Source: Ferribacterium limneticum (GTDB lineage Bacteria > Pseudomonadota > Gammaproteobacteria > Burkholderiales > Rhodocyclaceae). From it: DNA of 64,000 nucleotides. The position numbers and the translations under genes were made by a program. Each line of letters starts with the position of its first letter. The stretch's first letter is position 1. Shown in pieces: positions 47,722-57,854 of this stretch. The stretch covers positions 867,501-931,500 of the forward strand of contig NZ_CP075189.1 in assembly GCF_020510565.1 (NCBI RefSeq), written 5' to 3'. The notes beneath the pieces are model-generated. The model did not search any database. It saw only the letters and a list, made by a program, of their open reading frames with translations, and was not told the origin of the DNA.

Positions 47722-48903
47722 TCAGGCGCCAGCGTGGATTTTCGAAGCCCAGCTATAGGCTTCGAGTTGGGCATCGAAGTAGTCGTTGCAGTCGATGCCG
47801 AGGGCCTTGAGTCCGCCCGCTGCCGCTTTCAGGTCGTGCTTGTCGACGGCGGTGGCGATGGCCAGTAGTTGGCCCAGTCCGCCCTCCTGCTCGACCAATG
47901 CTTTCTGCGCGACTTCAGGTAGCGGTAGCTGGCGCAGGATTTCCGGCATGCTCATGCTGAGCAGCACGTCGAGCAGCGAAAAGGTGCCGATCATGAAGGC
48001 CGTATCGGCCACTTGCTCGGTCGGCAGCGGTGGCACGACGTGCGTGGCCAGCAGTTCGAAGAGGCGACCCCGCGCCGCCGCTTTCTGCAAAAGCGGATTG
48101 GGGTGCTGGCCGTTGTTCGGGTCCGAATAGACCAGCAGTTGCAACCAGCGTTGCAACTGGCGACGGCCGAGCAGGTTGATGGCCTGACTGAAGCTGGTGA
48201 TCGGGCTGCCCGGCGAAAGCGCCGCTGAATTGACCAGACGAAGCAGACTGTAGGAGAGCTTGGGCTCTTCGCGGAAAATGGTGTCGAGGGCGTCAGTTTC
48301 GGCATCATCGGCGATCAGGGTGAGCAGCTTCAGCAACTTGAGCCGGGTGATGTCGGCCTTGGCATTGGGTGTCGAGCGCGTCAGCAGGAATTCGCCAGTC
48401 GACAGGACGCAGGCGTTGCTCAAAACCCATTCGCGGTCATTGTGCGTGTGCACATCGGTGGCCAGCACGGTAGTGCGACTGGCCAGGCCGATCAGCGTGA
48501 ATGGCGGCAGGCTGCGGGCGTGGCTGCTGCTGATCAGCAGGTAGTCCCAGCATCCTGCGGCCGGCAACTTGGTGTCCGGTGATGCAGTCAGGCCTACTTT
48601 GCGTCGCGCCAGGCGCAGGCTCGCTTCAAGCTCGCTCAGCGCGTCGGCCTCCTGCGGGTCGGGGTGGGTCGGAAAAACGGTGACCGAACGTTCTGTCAGC
48701 GCGCCAGCATCATAGCCGCCGCTCAGTGCCGGTAAAAACCACGGATGCCGGTGATCGAACGTTTCGAGCCGGGGGGAGGAAAACAGCCTTGCCAGGGTTG
48801 CGCGATCGCTTGGAGCTCCGGGGATGAACTCCATGCTGAAGCCAGACCACGAATCATCGGCGCCGAGTAGCGGATAAACGAAAACGGGAGCCGTACCGGG
48901 CAT
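47722..48903 (-). CDS. EAL-like/HDOD signalling protein
   Basis: The 393-aa protein resembles YuxH-type proteins: a degenerate N-terminal EAL-like region lacking the catalytic EAL motif, followed by an HDOD domain (FREEPKLSYSLLRLVNSAAL, INLLGRRQLQRWLQLLVYSD, DTAFMIGTFSLLDVLL). It probably acts as a regulatory scaffold rather than as a c-di-GMP phosphodiesterase. Confidence 0.85.
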   Translation of the reverse strand: MPGTAPVFVYPLLGADDSWSGFSMEFIPGAPSDRATLARLFSSPRLETFDHRHPWFLPALSGGYDAGALTERSVTVFPTHPDPQEADALSELEASLRLARRKVGLTASPDTKLPAAGCWDYLLISSSHARSLPPFTLIGLASRTTVLATDVHTHNDREWVLSNACVLSTGEFLLTRSTPNAKADITRLKLLKLLTLIADDAETDALDTIFREEPKLSYSLLRLVNSAALSPGSPITSFSQAINLLGRRQLQRWLQLLVYSDPNNGQHPNPLLQKAAARGRLFELLATHVVPPLPTEQVADTAFMIGTFSLLDVLLSMSMPEILRQLPLPEVAQKALVEQEGGLGQLLAIATAVDKHDLKAAAGGLKALGIDCNDYFDAQLEAYSWASKIHAGA

Positions 48904-48970
48904 TGATTTTTCTCCGGGTTATTTTTATCAATGTTAGCAAACTTGAACGTGGCCGTCTGCGATGCTTGTC

Positions 48971-49002
48971 ATAAATTGGCTTGTTTTTCCGGTTGACCGT
49001 GG
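48971..49002 (-). repeat. Dispersed repeat, copy 13 (reverse)
   Basis: On the minus strand it reads CCACGGTCAACCGGAAAAACAAGCC then AATTTAT. It sits between two divergent genes, 8 nt upstream of the alkA -10 box. Confidence 0.8.
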
Positions 49003-49010
49003 CGTCGCCG

Positions 49011-49016
49011 TATAAT
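49011..49016 (+). promoter_or_regulatory. Consensus -10 box of alkA, likely leaderless
   Basis: TATAAT ends 6 nt before the ATG of the glycosylase gene. Transcription would start at or next to the start codon, so the mRNA may be leaderless. The -35 region falls within repeat copy 13. Confidence 0.6.
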
Positions 49017-49022
49017 TTTCCG

Positions 49023-49640
49023 ATGCTTCCCGAGTATTGGTCCCAAGCTGTCGACGACCTGTCGCGTCATGATCCGGCGATGGCCGAGCTGGTCGAGCGC
49101 TATGCCGGGGTGTCCCTTGTTTCCCGTGGCGATGCCTTCGGTACCCTGGCGCGGTCGATTGTCGGCCAGCAGATTTCCGTCAAGGCCGCCGATGCGGTCT
49201 GGGGGCGATTTGCTGCGCAGATTGGCGAAGTGACACCGGGCCGAGTGATCCAATTGGGTGAGGGCGGTCTTGAGGGCTGTGGTCTGTCGCGGCGAAAAAT
49301 CGAATACCTGAACGATCTGGCCGGCCATTTTGTCGGTGGGCGACTAGATCCGCCCGCCTGGACGCATCTGGACGACGAGGCGATCATTGCCGAACTGACG
49401 GCGGTGCGCGGTATCGGCCGGTGGACGGCGGAGATGTTTCTGATTTTCCACCAGTTGCGGCCCGATATTTTTCCGCTCGACGACATCGGTTTGCAACGTG
49501 CAGTTGGCGAGCGTTATTTCGCTGGTGAAAAGCAGTCCCGCCGGGCCCTTGCCGAGTTCGGCGAACGTTGGCGCCCATGGCGCTCCGTCGCCACCTGGTA
49601 TCTGTGGCGCAGCCTCGATCCGGTGCCCGTCGAGTACTGA
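49023..49640 (+). CDS. DNA-3-methyladenine glycosylase II-like protein (HhH-GPD)
   Basis: The 205-aa protein has the helix-hairpin-helix glycosylase fold: [35 protein letters not shown] and the catalytic Asp region [12 protein letters not shown]. It removes alkylated bases in base-excision repair. It is shorter than E. coli AlkA and matches the single-domain bacterial form. The ATG at 49023 is favoured over a longer frame starting in the repeat. Confidence 0.9.
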   Translation: MLPEYWSQAVDDLSRHDPAMAELVERYAGVSLVSRGDAFGTLARSIVGQQISVKAADAVWGRFAAQIGEVTPGRVIQLGEGGLEGCGLSRRKIEYLNDLAGHFVGGRLDPPAWTHLDDEAIIAELTAVRGIGRWTAEMFLIFHQLRPDIFPLDDIGLQRAVGERYFAGEKQSRRALAEFGERWRPWRSVATWYLWRSLDPVPVEY

Positions 49641-49665
49641 AACGGTCGCCTTCTTACCTTTGGGG

Positions 49666-49671
49666 TAAAAT
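49666..49671 (+). promoter_or_regulatory. Possible -10 box of accA
   Basis: TAAAAT lies 29 nt before accA in a GGGTAAAATGCGC context common to betaproteobacterial promoters. No clear -35 box is visible. Confidence 0.35.
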
Positions 49672-49699
49672 GCGCGCCAACTTAGCAAACGAGCAGTCC

Positions 49700-50668
49700 A
49701 TGAAAACTAGTTTCCTCGACTTCGAACAATCCATCGCCGACCTTGAAGCCAAGATCGAAGAACTGCGTTTCGTGCAGGATGATTCCGCCGTCGATATCTC
49801 GGAAGAGATCGAGCGACTGGAGAAGAAGAGCGGTCAATTGACCAAGGATATCTACGGCAAACTGAGTCCGTGGCAGATTTCCCAAGTGGCGCGCCATCCG
49901 CAGCGCCCTTACACGCTGGATTACCTGTCGCTGATCTTCACCGACTTTGAAGAGTTGCACGGTGATCGCGCCTTTGCCGACGATCACGCCATTGTCGGCG
50001 GTCTGGCTCGCTTCAACGGACAGCCGGTCATGGTGATCGGCCACCAGAAGGGGCGCGATACCAAGGACAAGATCTATCGCAACTTCGGCATGCCGCGTCC
50101 CGAAGGCTATCGCAAGGCCTTGCGTCTGATGAAGCTGGCCGAAAAATTCGGCATTCCGGTCATGACCTTTGTCGACACGCCGGGCGCCTATCCGGGTATC
50201 GATGCCGAAGAGCGTGGCCAGTCCGAGGCGATCGGTCGCAACCTGTACGTGATGGCTGAGCTCAAAGTGCCGGTCATCGTCACCATCATCGGCGAGGGCG
50301 GTTCCGGCGGTGCGCTGGCCATTGCCGTCGGCGACACCGTGCAGATGCTGCAATACTCGACCTACTCGGTGATTTCGCCGGAAGGCTGCGCTTCGATTCT
50401 CTGGAAGAGCGCCGAAAAGGCACCGGAAGCGGCGGAAACCATGGGCATCACGGCGCAGCGCCTGAAAACGCTTGGTTTGATCGATAAGATCGTAAACGAA
50501 CCCTTGGGTGGCGCGCACCGTGACCACGCCGCGATGGCGCAAAACCTCAAGAAAGCGCTGCAAGACGCGCTGAAACAGCTTTCCGGCCAGTCGACGGTCG
50601 AGCTTCTGGCGACGCGCTACGAGCGGCTGATGAGTTATGGCCGTTACAAGGAACAGCCTGCCAGCTGA
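49700..50668 (+). CDS. accA: Acetyl-CoA carboxylase carboxyltransferase subunit alpha
   Basis: AccA with AccD transfers the carboxyl group from biotin to acetyl-CoA, starting fatty-acid synthesis. The 322-aa protein shows the family core: [20 protein letters not shown] and [16 protein letters not shown]. The start is [19 protein letters not shown] at 49700; a longer frame upstream overlaps the glycosylase gene. tilS overlaps its 3' end by 32 nt, a frequent pairing. Confidence 0.96.
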   Translation: MKTSFLDFEQSIADLEAKIEELRFVQDDSAVDISEEIERLEKKSGQLTKDIYGKLSPWQISQVARHPQRPYTLDYLSLIFTDFEELHGDRAFADDHAIVGGLARFNGQPVMVIGHQKGRDTKDKIYRNFGMPRPEGYRKALRLMKLAEKFGIPVMTFVDTPGAYPGIDAEERGQSEAIGRNLYVMAELKVPVIVTIIGEGGSGGALAIAVGDTVQMLQYSTYSVISPEGCASILWKSAEKAPEAAETMGITAQRLKTLGLIDKIVNEPLGGAHRDHAAMAQNLKKALQDALKQLSGQSTVELLATRYERLMSYGRYKEQPAS

Positions 50669-51605
50669 TCTTCGGAAACGGGTTGGCGCCTTTCTCGCCA
50701 CCCGTCTCCAGCCGGATGCTCGCCTTTGGGTGGGGCTTTCCGGCGGTTGCGATTCGGTTGTCCTGCTGCACGTCTTGAGCCGTCTCGGCTTTGACAATCT
50801 GTCGGCAATTCATGTCCATCACGGGCTGTCGCCTAATGCCGATGCGTGGGCAGCATTCTGTTCGGGCTATTGCGAGCGCCTCGGCATCCCGCTGACTGTT
50901 CGCCATGTCACGGTTGACGCCTCTTCCGGGCTGGGTCTCGAAGCGGCTGCCCGCGATGCGCGCTATGCCGTATTTGCCGAGTGCTCCGGCGATAGCCTTC
51001 TGCTGGCACAACACCGCGGCGATCAGGCTGAAACCGTCTTGTTCAACCTGTTGCGTGGGACCGGTGTGACCGGCGCGGCAGGAATGCCGGTCGAACGCCG
51101 TTTTGGCGGACTGCGTTTGTTGCGCCCGCTGCTTGACATTACCCGCGCTGAAATTGAGAGCTACGCCTCTGCCAACAGTCTGGCCTGGATAACCGACGAA
51201 AGTAATACCGATACCTCGCTGACCCGCAATTTTCTTCGTCACGAGGCGTTGACCGCAATAAGCCAGCGTTTTCCGGGCGCTGAAGGCTCTTTGGCTCAGG
51301 CGGCGAACCATTTTGCCGAAGCAGCGAGCCTGCTCGATGAGCTTGCGTTGATCGACTGGCAAGGGGTTGGCGACGGCGAGGTCGCGCGCATGCCGGCGTT
51401 GCGCCAGCTTTCGCTGCCGCGCCTGAAGAACCTGCTGCGCCATCGTTTGCGTTGCCTCGGATGGCAGGTTCCGGTGGCCTCTCGTCTTGAGGAATTTGCA
51501 CGGCAACTGCAGTCGGCCGCTCCGGATCGTCACCCGGAACTAGTGCTGCCCAACGGGAAAATGCGCGTGGCACGCGGCCTGCTCCATTGGCTGTCGGAAA
51601 AATAA
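50637..51605 (+). CDS. tilS: tRNA(Ile)-lysidine synthetase
   Basis: TilS converts C34 of the CAU-anticodon tRNA-Ile to lysidine, so that it reads AUA. The 322-aa protein has the PP-loop ([12 protein letters not shown]) and [22 protein letters not shown]. It is shorter than the E. coli enzyme (about 430 aa) and seems to lack the C-terminal domain, like some compact TilS proteins. The ATG at 50637 lies within the accA coding end. Confidence 0.93.
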   Translation: MAVTRNSLPADLRKRVGAFLATRLQPDARLWVGLSGGCDSVVLLHVLSRLGFDNLSAIHVHHGLSPNADAWAAFCSGYCERLGIPLTVRHVTVDASSGLGLEAAARDARYAVFAECSGDSLLLAQHRGDQAETVLFNLLRGTGVTGAAGMPVERRFGGLRLLRPLLDITRAEIESYASANSLAWITDESNTDTSLTRNFLRHEALTAISQRFPGAEGSLAQAANHFAEAASLLDELALIDWQGVGDGEVARMPALRQLSLPRLKNLLRHRLRCLGWQVPVASRLEEFARQLQSAAPDRHPELVLPNGKMRVARGLLHWLSEK

Positions 51606-51648
51606 CAAAGTGTTACCAAGCGCCTTTCCGCGGGGAATGGCCTTCAGT

Positions 51649-51654
51649 TACAAT
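51649..51654 (+). promoter_or_regulatory. Probable -10 box of dapA
   Basis: TACAAT lies 30 nt before dapA, after the end of tilS, and may start a dapA-bamC transcript. The -35 region is not clear. Confidence 0.4.
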
Positions 51655-51683
51655 CAACAGATTACTTATTCCATAAACAGGCC

Positions 51684-52562
51684 ATGATTACTGGATCCAT
51701 TGTCGCCATCGTTACGCCCATGCATGAGGATGGCAGCCTCGATTTGAACGCTTTCCGCAACCTGCTCGACTTCCATGTCAGCGAAGGGACCGATGGCATC
51801 GTGGTCGTCGGCACGACGGGCGAATCGCCGACGGTCAATGTCGAGGAACATTGTGAACTGATCAAGGTTGCCGTCGATCACGTCGCCGGCCGCATCCCAG
51901 TCATAGCCGGTACCGGCGCCAATTCGACGGCCGAAGCCATCGAACTGACCGAGTTCGCCAAGAAGGCTGGCGCCAATATGGCCCTGTCGGTTGTTCCTTA
52001 CTACAACAAGCCGACCCAGGAAGGCCTCTATCGCCATTTCAAGGCGATTGCCGAAGCTGTTGAACTGCCCGTCCTGCTCTATAACGTACCGGGGCGCACC
52101 GTCGCCGATATGTCGAACGACACCATTCTGCGCCTGGCCGAAGTGCCGGGCATCGTTGGCGTCAAGGATGCGACCGGCAGTATCGACCGCGCCTGCGATC
52201 TGATTGCCCGTGCGCCGAAGGGTTTCGCCCTGTATACCGGCGATGACATGACAGCTGTGGCGACCATCAGCCTTGGTTTCCATGGTGACATCTCGGTAAC
52301 CGCCAACGTGGCGCCGCGATTGATGCACGAGATGTGTGTTGCCGCTGCGAGTGGAAACATTGCCAAGGCGCGCGAAATTCACTTCAAGTTGCTTGGATTG
52401 CACCGCGACCTGTTCTGCGAAGCCAATCCGATTCCGGTCAAGTGGGCGGTGCACAAGATGGGCCTGTCGCCCAACGGCATTCGTCTGCCCCTGACCGCCC
52501 TGTCCGAAGCCAACCATGGCCGTGTTCTGGCCGCCATGCGCCAGGCTGGCGTACTCGCCTGA
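51684..52562 (+). CDS. dapA: 4-hydroxy-tetrahydrodipicolinate synthase
   Basis: DapA condenses pyruvate with aspartate semialdehyde in lysine/DAP synthesis. The 292-aa TIM barrel shows [11 protein letters not shown], the [13 protein letters not shown] tyrosine segment and the Schiff-base lysine in IVGVKDATG. bamC follows 16 nt later, as in E. coli and many relatives. Confidence 0.96.
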   Translation: MITGSIVAIVTPMHEDGSLDLNAFRNLLDFHVSEGTDGIVVVGTTGESPTVNVEEHCELIKVAVDHVAGRIPVIAGTGANSTAEAIELTEFAKKAGANMALSVVPYYNKPTQEGLYRHFKAIAEAVELPVLLYNVPGRTVADMSNDTILRLAEVPGIVGVKDATGSIDRACDLIARAPKGFALYTGDDMTAVATISLGFHGDISVTANVAPRLMHEMCVAAASGNIAKAREIHFKLLGLHRDLFCEANPIPVKWAVHKMGLSPNGIRLPLTALSEANHGRVLAAMRQAGVLA

Positions 52563-52578
52563 GCGGAGTAAAGTAAAA

Positions 52579-53709
52579 ATGAATCGTCGGCTTTCCGGCC
52601 TCTCCCTTTCCCTGCTTGCCATCGCGTTGGCGGGATGCAGTGTTCTTCCTGATTCCCGCAAGATCGAATACAAGTCGGCCGGCAAGGTGCCGAGCCTCGA
52701 AGTGCCGCCGGATCTTTCCCAGATCGCCCGCGATGACCGCTATCTGGTGCCCGATGTGGCGGGCAAGGGAAGTGCCACGTTCTCGGCCTATAGTGCTGAC
52801 CGTACGCCGCAGGCTCAGGCTCTGAACTCGGTTGTCCTGCCGCAGGTCGACAAGGTGCGCGTTGAGCGTTCCGGGAACCAGCGTTGGCTGGTGGTTGCCG
52901 CTCCGGCCGACAAACTGTGGGATACGGTCAAGGATTTCTGGCAGGAAACCGGTTTCATCATTTCTGTCGAGCGTCCTGAAGCCGGGGTCATGGAAACTGA
53001 CTGGGCTGAAAATCGCGCCAAGATCGGCGACGATATTATTCGCAACACCGTTGGTCGCTTGCTCGATTCGCTGTACTCGACCGGCGAGCGCGACAAGTTC
53101 CGTACCCGCTTCGAGCCAGGTGCAACGCCGGGAACAACAGATATTTTCGTCAGCCATCGCGCCATGGAGGAGGTATATACCTCTTCGGCCAAGGATGACA
53201 CGCGCTGGCAGCCCCGAGCTGCCGACCCGGAACTGGAAGCCGAGATGTTGCGCCGTCTGATGGTTCGTCTCGGTTCGGAAGAGAAGCGTGCCGAAGCATC
53301 GATCGCTGCAGCCAAGGCCGAGCCGCGTGCCAAACTGGCCAAGTCGGATGATGGCGCCGGTACGCTGGAAGTGCTTGAACGCTTTGACCGCGCCTGGCGT
53401 CGTGTTGGCTTGGCGCTGGATCGTGTCGGGTTCACGGTTGAAGACCGCGATCGCTCGCGTGGCCTGTACTTCGTGCGCTATGTCGATCCGGAATTGGACA
53501 ACCGCAGCAAGAAGGACGACGGTTTCCTGTCCAAGCTGGCTTTCTGGAAGAGTACCGAGCCGCCGGCCAGTTCTAAGGTTCAGTATCGTATTTATGTCAG
53601 CGATGCCGGCGAACAGAGCATCGTCAAGGTCCTCTCCAACGAAGGCGGTACTGACAAGTCGGAAACCGCAAAGAAGATTCTCGGCCTGCTCCTCCAGCAG
53701 TTGCAGTGA
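52579..53709 (+). CDS. bamC: Outer membrane assembly lipoprotein BamC
   Basis: BamC is a lipoprotein of the BAM complex that inserts beta-barrel proteins. The 376-aa protein starts MNRRLSGLSLSLLAIALAGC (lipobox LAGC) and then YKSAGKVPSLEVPPDLSQ, the conserved BamC N-terminal stretch that contacts BamD. Two helix-grip domains follow. It sits in the dapA-bamC operon. Confidence 0.93.
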   Translation: MNRRLSGLSLSLLAIALAGCSVLPDSRKIEYKSAGKVPSLEVPPDLSQIARDDRYLVPDVAGKGSATFSAYSADRTPQAQALNSVVLPQVDKVRVERSGNQRWLVVAAPADKLWDTVKDFWQETGFIISVERPEAGVMETDWAENRAKIGDDIIRNTVGRLLDSLYSTGERDKFRTRFEPGATPGTTDIFVSHRAMEEVYTSSAKDDTRWQPRAADPELEAEMLRRLMVRLGSEEKRAEASIAAAKAEPRAKLAKSDDGAGTLEVLERFDRAWRRVGLALDRVGFTVEDRDRSRGLYFVRYVDPELDNRSKKDDGFLSKLAFWKSTEPPASSKVQYRIYVSDAGEQSIVKVLSNEGGTDKSETAKKILGLLLQQLQ

Positions 53710-54473
53710 TTCGTTTTGCCTCGCTCGGCAGCGGCAGCGCGGGAAATGCGCTGCTCGTCGAGCACGGGGCAACTTGCCTGATGCTCGATTGCGGCTTCGG
53801 GCTACGGGAAACCGTGGCCCGTTTGCAGCGTCTTGGCCGGGCACCATCTGATCTGGCGGGCATTCTCGTCACCCATGAGCATGGCGACCATGTCGCAGGC
53901 GTGTTTCGGCTAGCCCGCAAGTTCGGACTACCGGTCTGGATGACGCACGGGACTTGGGTTGGCTGTCGCGAAGCTGATTCGGAACTGGATCTGCGTGTCA
54001 TCGACAGTCACCGTTCGCTGTCGATCGGCGATCTCGAGGTGCAGCCTTTTCCGGTGCCTCATGATGCCCGGGAACCCGTGCAATTCGTCTTTTCCGGTTC
54101 CGGCGTTCGGTTGGGGGTACTGACCGATATCGGCGAACCGACGGCGCATGTTTGCGCGATGTTATCCGGTTGCGCTGGCTTGGTGCTTGAATTCAACCAC
54201 GATGCCGAGATGCTTGAGCGTTCGGCTTACCCGGCGTCGCTTAAGCGGCGCATTGCCGGGCGCTATGGTCACCTTGAAAACTCTGCGGCAGCGAAATTGC
54301 TGGGGCTAATCGATTGTTCGGGCCTGCAAACGCTGGTGGCGGCTCATTTGAGCGAGCGCAACAATCGACCGGAACTGGCGGTTGGCGCGGTTGCCAGGGC
54401 GCTGGGTTGCCCGGATGAGTGGGTCGGCGTGGCGAGCCCTGATCATGGATTTGATTGGCGAAGCCTGGTTTAA
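53706..54473 (+). CDS. MBL-fold metallo-hydrolase (YycJ/WalJ-like)
   Basis: The 255-aa protein has the metallo-beta-lactamase fold with THEHGDHVAGV, FPVPHDAREP and VLEFNHDAEML. It resembles YycJ/WalJ-type exonucleases. Its GTG start overlaps the bamC stop, so it is coupled to bamC. A terminator follows. Confidence 0.87.
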   Translation: MIRFASLGSGSAGNALLVEHGATCLMLDCGFGLRETVARLQRLGRAPSDLAGILVTHEHGDHVAGVFRLARKFGLPVWMTHGTWVGCREADSELDLRVIDSHRSLSIGDLEVQPFPVPHDAREPVQFVFSGSGVRLGVLTDIGEPTAHVCAMLSGCAGLVLEFNHDAEMLERSAYPASLKRRIAGRYGHLENSAAAKLLGLIDCSGLQTLVAAHLSERNNRPELAVGAVARALGCPDEWVGVASPDHGFDWRSLV

Positions 54474-54488
54474 AAAATCAGGACAATA

Positions 54489-54514
54489 AAAAACGGGGCC
54501 GAAGCCCCGTTTTC
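54489..54514. terminator. Bidirectional terminator between convergent genes
   Basis: AAAACGGGGC-CGAA-GCCCCGTTTT is a perfect palindromic terminator. It separates the MBL hydrolase from the Ala-rich lipoprotein gene. Confidence 0.92.
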
Positions 54515-54529
54515 TTTGTGCTGGAAGAA

Positions 54530-54790
54530 TTACTTCGCAGCAGCCGGAGCAGCGGCTTCAGCCGGCTTGGCAGCATCAGCAGCCGGAGCGGCGGCCGGAG
54601 CAGCGGCATCAGCCGGCTTGGCAGCATCAGCAGCCGGGGCAGCGGCCGGAGCAGCGGCTTCAGCCGGCTTGGCAGCTTCAGCAGCCGGAGCAGCAACCGG
54701 AGCCGGGGCAGCAGCCGGGGCTTCCGGCTTCTTGCCACAAGCGGACAGGGCAACGGCGAGCAGAGCAGCAACGAGGATAGACTTATTCAT
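54530..54790 (-). CDS. Ala/Pro-rich repetitive lipoprotein (86 aa)
   Basis: The protein starts with a lipoprotein signal (MNKSILVAALLAVALSAC, lipobox LSAC). The mature part is almost wholly Ala, Pro, Lys and acidic residues in a 17-residue repeat such as AADAAKPADAAAPAAAP, about three units. It is predicted to be extended and disordered, perhaps a spacer in the envelope. Such proteins are easily changed by repeat slippage. Confidence 0.8.
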   Translation of the reverse strand: MNKSILVAALLAVALSACGKKPEAPAAAPAPVAAPAAEAAKPAEAAAPAAAPAADAAKPADAAAPAAAPAADAAKPAEAAAPAAAK

Positions 54791-54925
54791 GGGATTTCCT
54801 TATCGACAAGAGGCAACAAAATCTGAATTGATCGGAGATCAGGAGATACCTAATCAGTCTGCGATTATAGCAACAATTTATTTCCGTGGGCGAGACTTGC
54901 TGCAGTGCAAAATAATGCCTGAAAA

Positions 54926-55402
54926 TCAGAGCCCAAGGGCAGTGCTGGCGACGCTTTCGCCGCCTTCTGACCAGATTTCCCTGAAGCGGGTCAAATAGGG
55001 ACGGACTTCGTCAATTTCATCGATTAGTAATTTGCCGCGCGGCATATCTCGCTCAAAGCGAATCAGTGCGTGTTTGTCGTCGACGAGGATCATGCTATCG
55101 CGCAGATGGGCTAGTTGCGGGGGCGTTTGACGGGCAACGGCAAGGTGGCCGTAGGTGGTGAGCTGGTTGAGAAACAGAGGGTGCTTTTGCCGGATCGGCC
55201 CGGCGTTGCGAACGGCTATTTGCAAGGTATCGCTCTGCCCAGCCTGAAGGATGCGTTTGATATGAAGCAGGCGGGGGGCGGATTCGAGCTTCAGCGTGAC
55301 AAGGTCTTCGTCATAAATGCTGATTTTATGACAGGCAATGGCCAGCAGACGGTCAAGCGCCATCTGGTAGTCTGCCCAGGAGGTAATCAGTTCGCGAGCC
55401 AT
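54926..55402 (-). CDS. Conserved hypothetical protein (158 aa)
   Basis: This soluble protein starts MARELITSWADYQMALDRLLAIA. It seems similar to betaproteobacterial DUF7931-like proteins usually beside rlmD, but I hold that loosely. Internal segments IAVRNAGPIRQKHPLFLNQL and ILVDDKHALIRFER are typical. It is divergent from rlmD. Confidence 0.7.
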   Translation of the reverse strand: MARELITSWADYQMALDRLLAIACHKISIYDEDLVTLKLESAPRLLHIKRILQAGQSDTLQIAVRNAGPIRQKHPLFLNQLTTYGHLAVARQTPPQLAHLRDSMILVDDKHALIRFERDMPRGKLLIDEIDEVRPYLTRFREIWSEGGESVASTALGL

Positions 55403-55452
55403 GGCGCTTAGTTTAACCGATTGTTAAAATTCGCGCTTTTTTGGAGTTGACC

Positions 55453-56751
55453 GTGCCAATCGGGATCATCGCATCGTTGGACCATGAGGCACGGGGGATT
55501 ACCCGCCAGGATGGCAAGGCCATCTTCGTCGATGGCGCCCTGCCGGGTGAAACCGTCGAATACGCCAGCTTCCGGAGAAAATCCAAGTTCGAGCTGGCGC
55601 ATCTGGTCCGCGTCATCAAACCGTCGAATGCCCGCGTTGTACCGCGTTGTCCCCATTTTGGCGTTTGTGGTGGCTGTGCCATGCAACACATGGATCCTTC
55701 GGCACAAGTCGCTGCCAAGCAGCGTGTCCTTGAAGACAGCCTCTGGCATATCGGCCGTGTACGCCCGGAAACGATGTTGCCGCCGATTCAGGGCGAGCCC
55801 TGGGGGTATCGGCACCGCGCTCGACTGGCGGTTCGCCAAGTTTCAAAAGGCGGGGCGGTGCTGATTGGCTTTCATGAATGGCGCAGCAGCTACATTGCCG
55901 ACATTCGAAGCTGCGACATTTTGTCGCCCCATGTCTCGGCCCTGCTGATGCCCATGCGCGAACTGTTTGGCGCGCTGACGGTGGCCGATCGCATTCGCGA
56001 GGTTGAGGTGGCCGTTGGCGAGCATTGCACGGCTGTCCTGTTGCGCATTCTGGATCCGCTGACTGCGGCTGACGAGCGTTTGTTGTGCGAATTTGCCGAC
56101 CGACATGCCATCGTTTTCTACCTGCAGCCCAAAGGGCCGGATTCCATCCTGCGCTTCCATCCGCTGCCCGGTCCGCGTTTGTCCTATACCTTGCCGGAGT
56201 TCGGTCTGGAGTTCGATTTCAAGCCGAATGATTTCACCCAGGTTAACCACGCGGTGAATCGCGTGCTGGTCCGCCGCGCCATGCGCCTACTTGATCCGCA
56301 ACCCGACGAGCGGATCGCCGACATGTTCTGCGGCCTGGGAAATTTCACCTTGCCGATTGCCCGGTCGGGGGCTAGCGTAGTCGGTGTCGAAGGCAGTGCC
56401 GGGCTGGTGGCGCGTGGGCGCGAGAGCGTGGTCTCGAATGGTCTGGCGGAGCGCGTCGAGTTCGGCGTTGCCAACCTGTTCGAATGTTCCGAGCAATCCA
56501 TCGCAGCGCTGGGGCGCTTTGACAAGATGCTGATCGACCCGCCGCGTGAGGGGGCGGTTGAGTTGGTCAGGGCGCTGGGAAAAGATGCGCCACGCCGCAT
56601 TGTCTACGTCTCCTGCAATCCCGGTACGCTGGCTCGGGATGCGGCGGTACTGGTCACGGAGAAGGGCTACCGGTTTGTCTCGGCAGGTGCGGTTAACATG
56701 TTCCCGCACACCGCCCATGTCGAGTCGATCGCCGTTTTCGAACGGCCTTGA
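55453..56751 (+). CDS. rlmD: 23S rRNA (uracil1939-C5)-methyltransferase
   Basis: RlmD methylates U1939 of 23S rRNA. The 432-aa protein has an N-terminal TRAM region ([21 protein letters not shown]), a [4Fe-4S] motif ([10 protein letters not shown]), a SAM site ([14 protein letters not shown]) and the catalytic cysteine in [15 protein letters not shown] at 55453 is the chosen start, with TTGGAG six bases upstream; a TTG at 55441 is possible. Confidence 0.94.
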   Translation: MPIGIIASLDHEARGITRQDGKAIFVDGALPGETVEYASFRRKSKFELAHLVRVIKPSNARVVPRCPHFGVCGGCAMQHMDPSAQVAAKQRVLEDSLWHIGRVRPETMLPPIQGEPWGYRHRARLAVRQVSKGGAVLIGFHEWRSSYIADIRSCDILSPHVSALLMPMRELFGALTVADRIREVEVAVGEHCTAVLLRILDPLTAADERLLCEFADRHAIVFYLQPKGPDSILRFHPLPGPRLSYTLPEFGLEFDFKPNDFTQVNHAVNRVLVRRAMRLLDPQPDERIADMFCGLGNFTLPIARSGASVVGVEGSAGLVARGRESVVSNGLAERVEFGVANLFECSEQSIAALGRFDKMLIDPPREGAVELVRALGKDAPRRIVYVSCNPGTLARDAAVLVTEKGYRFVSAGAVNMFPHTAHVESIAVFERP

Positions 56752-56770
56752 TGACGCGAATTTCCAGGCG

Positions 56771-56801
56771 TTAAAAAGGCGGCTGAGGCCGCCTTTTTAA
56801 C
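56771..56801. terminator. Bidirectional terminator between rlmD and the BI-1 gene
   Basis: TTAAAAAGGCGGC-TGAG-GCCGCCTTTTTAA is a perfect palindrome between two convergent genes. Confidence 0.93.
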
Positions 56802-56817
56802 GTTGAGCCAGCGAAGC

Positions 56818-57510
56818 TTAATCGCGCTCGCCGGTCAGGGCCATGATCAGTTGCAGCAAGCCGACGAAAACGTTGTAAACGTCGAGATAAACCGCCAAGG
56901 TCGCGCTCACGTAGTTGGTTTCTCCACCCTGGATGATGCGGCTGATGTCGTACAGGATGTAGGCCGAGAAGATGCCGACAACCGCGACGGCAATGGTCAG
57001 CGACAGCGCCGGAATCTGGAAGAAGATGTTGGCGACGGCAGCAAGCAGGACAACGATCATGCCGACGAACAGGAACTTGCCCATGCCGCTGAAGTCACGC
57101 TTGCTGACGGCGGCGACGGTCGACATCGTGAAGAACACTGCGCCCGTGCCACCTGCGGCCATGGCGATCATCGAGCCGCCGTTGGAGAAGCCGAGGGCGA
57201 CTTGCAGGATGCGCGACAGCATGAGACCCATGAAGAAGGTGAAGCCGAGGAGCAGGGCTACGCCCAGTCCGCTGTCCTTGTTCTTCTCGATGCCCCACAT
57301 GAAGCCCATGGCAACGCCCATGAAGAGCAGGAAGGAAATGAACGGGCTGCCAGCCAGGAAGCTGAATTGCATCTGGATGCCGACCAGTGCGCCAATGACC
57401 GTCGGTACCATGGAAAGGCCGAGCAGCATGTAGGTGTTGCGCAGAACGCGGTTCTGCTGCAGTGCCAGCCCAGCAGAGCCCTGATTGGCAATCTCGAAGT
57501 TGGTGTTCAT
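56818..57510 (-). CDS. Bax inhibitor-1 family membrane protein (YccA/YbhL type)
   Basis: The 230-aa protein has seven membrane helices and the BI-1 pattern (NTYMLLGLSMVPTVIGALVG; C-terminal IFSAYILYDISRIIQGGETNYVSATLAVYLDVYNVFV in two stretches with conserved Asp residues). Relatives modulate FtsH or act as Ca2+/pH-sensitive channels. Confidence 0.92.
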   Translation of the reverse strand: MNTNFEIANQGSAGLALQQNRVLRNTYMLLGLSMVPTVIGALVGIQMQFSFLAGSPFISFLLFMGVAMGFMWGIEKNKDSGLGVALLLGFTFFMGLMLSRILQVALGFSNGGSMIAMAAGGTGAVFFTMSTVAAVSKRDFSGMGKFLFVGMIVVLLAAVANIFFQIPALSLTIAVAVVGIFSAYILYDISRIIQGGETNYVSATLAVYLDVYNVFVGLLQLIMALTGERD

Positions 57511-57639
57511 ACGGGAAGCTCCCTTGTGTTATTGCGACAAACGTTAAGACTAACGGAGCCGGAGCGAAGTTTCAATTAATCCTGTGCGCTTTTGTGTCAG
57601 ATTGTACCGGTGGCGACTGTGCTATCATGCGCGCCTTCC

Positions 57640-57727
57640 GGGTCTGTGGCAGAGTGGTTGAATGCACCGGTCTTGAAAACCGGCGTGCTGAAAAGCATCG
57701 TGAGTTCGAATCTCACCGGACCCGCCA
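57640..57727 (+). tRNA. tRNA-Ser (anticodon TGA)
   Basis: The 88-nt sequence folds as a class II tRNA with a long variable arm (GTGCTGAAAAGCATC). The anticodon arm CCGGT-CTTGAAA-ACCGG gives TGA, decoding UCA. Acceptor GGGTCTG pairs with CGGACCC and is followed by G and CCA. Confidence 0.96.
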
Positions 57728-57854
57728 GAAATTGCATCGGCCCCTTTGGGGCCGTTTTGCTTTCTGGCTGTTTTGACGGTGTGCGGCAATATGTCGCATC
57801 CCTCTCGCGCACCGAAGTCGTTAGCATGGCGACAAACGCGTAAGGGAGAACGCC

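Noticed and set aside
55440..55460. Repeat-like TTTTTTGGAGTTGACCGTGCC at the rlmD start
   Set aside because: Only the TTGACCGTG core is shared; the CCGG and A-rich halves do not fit. Considered coincidence.
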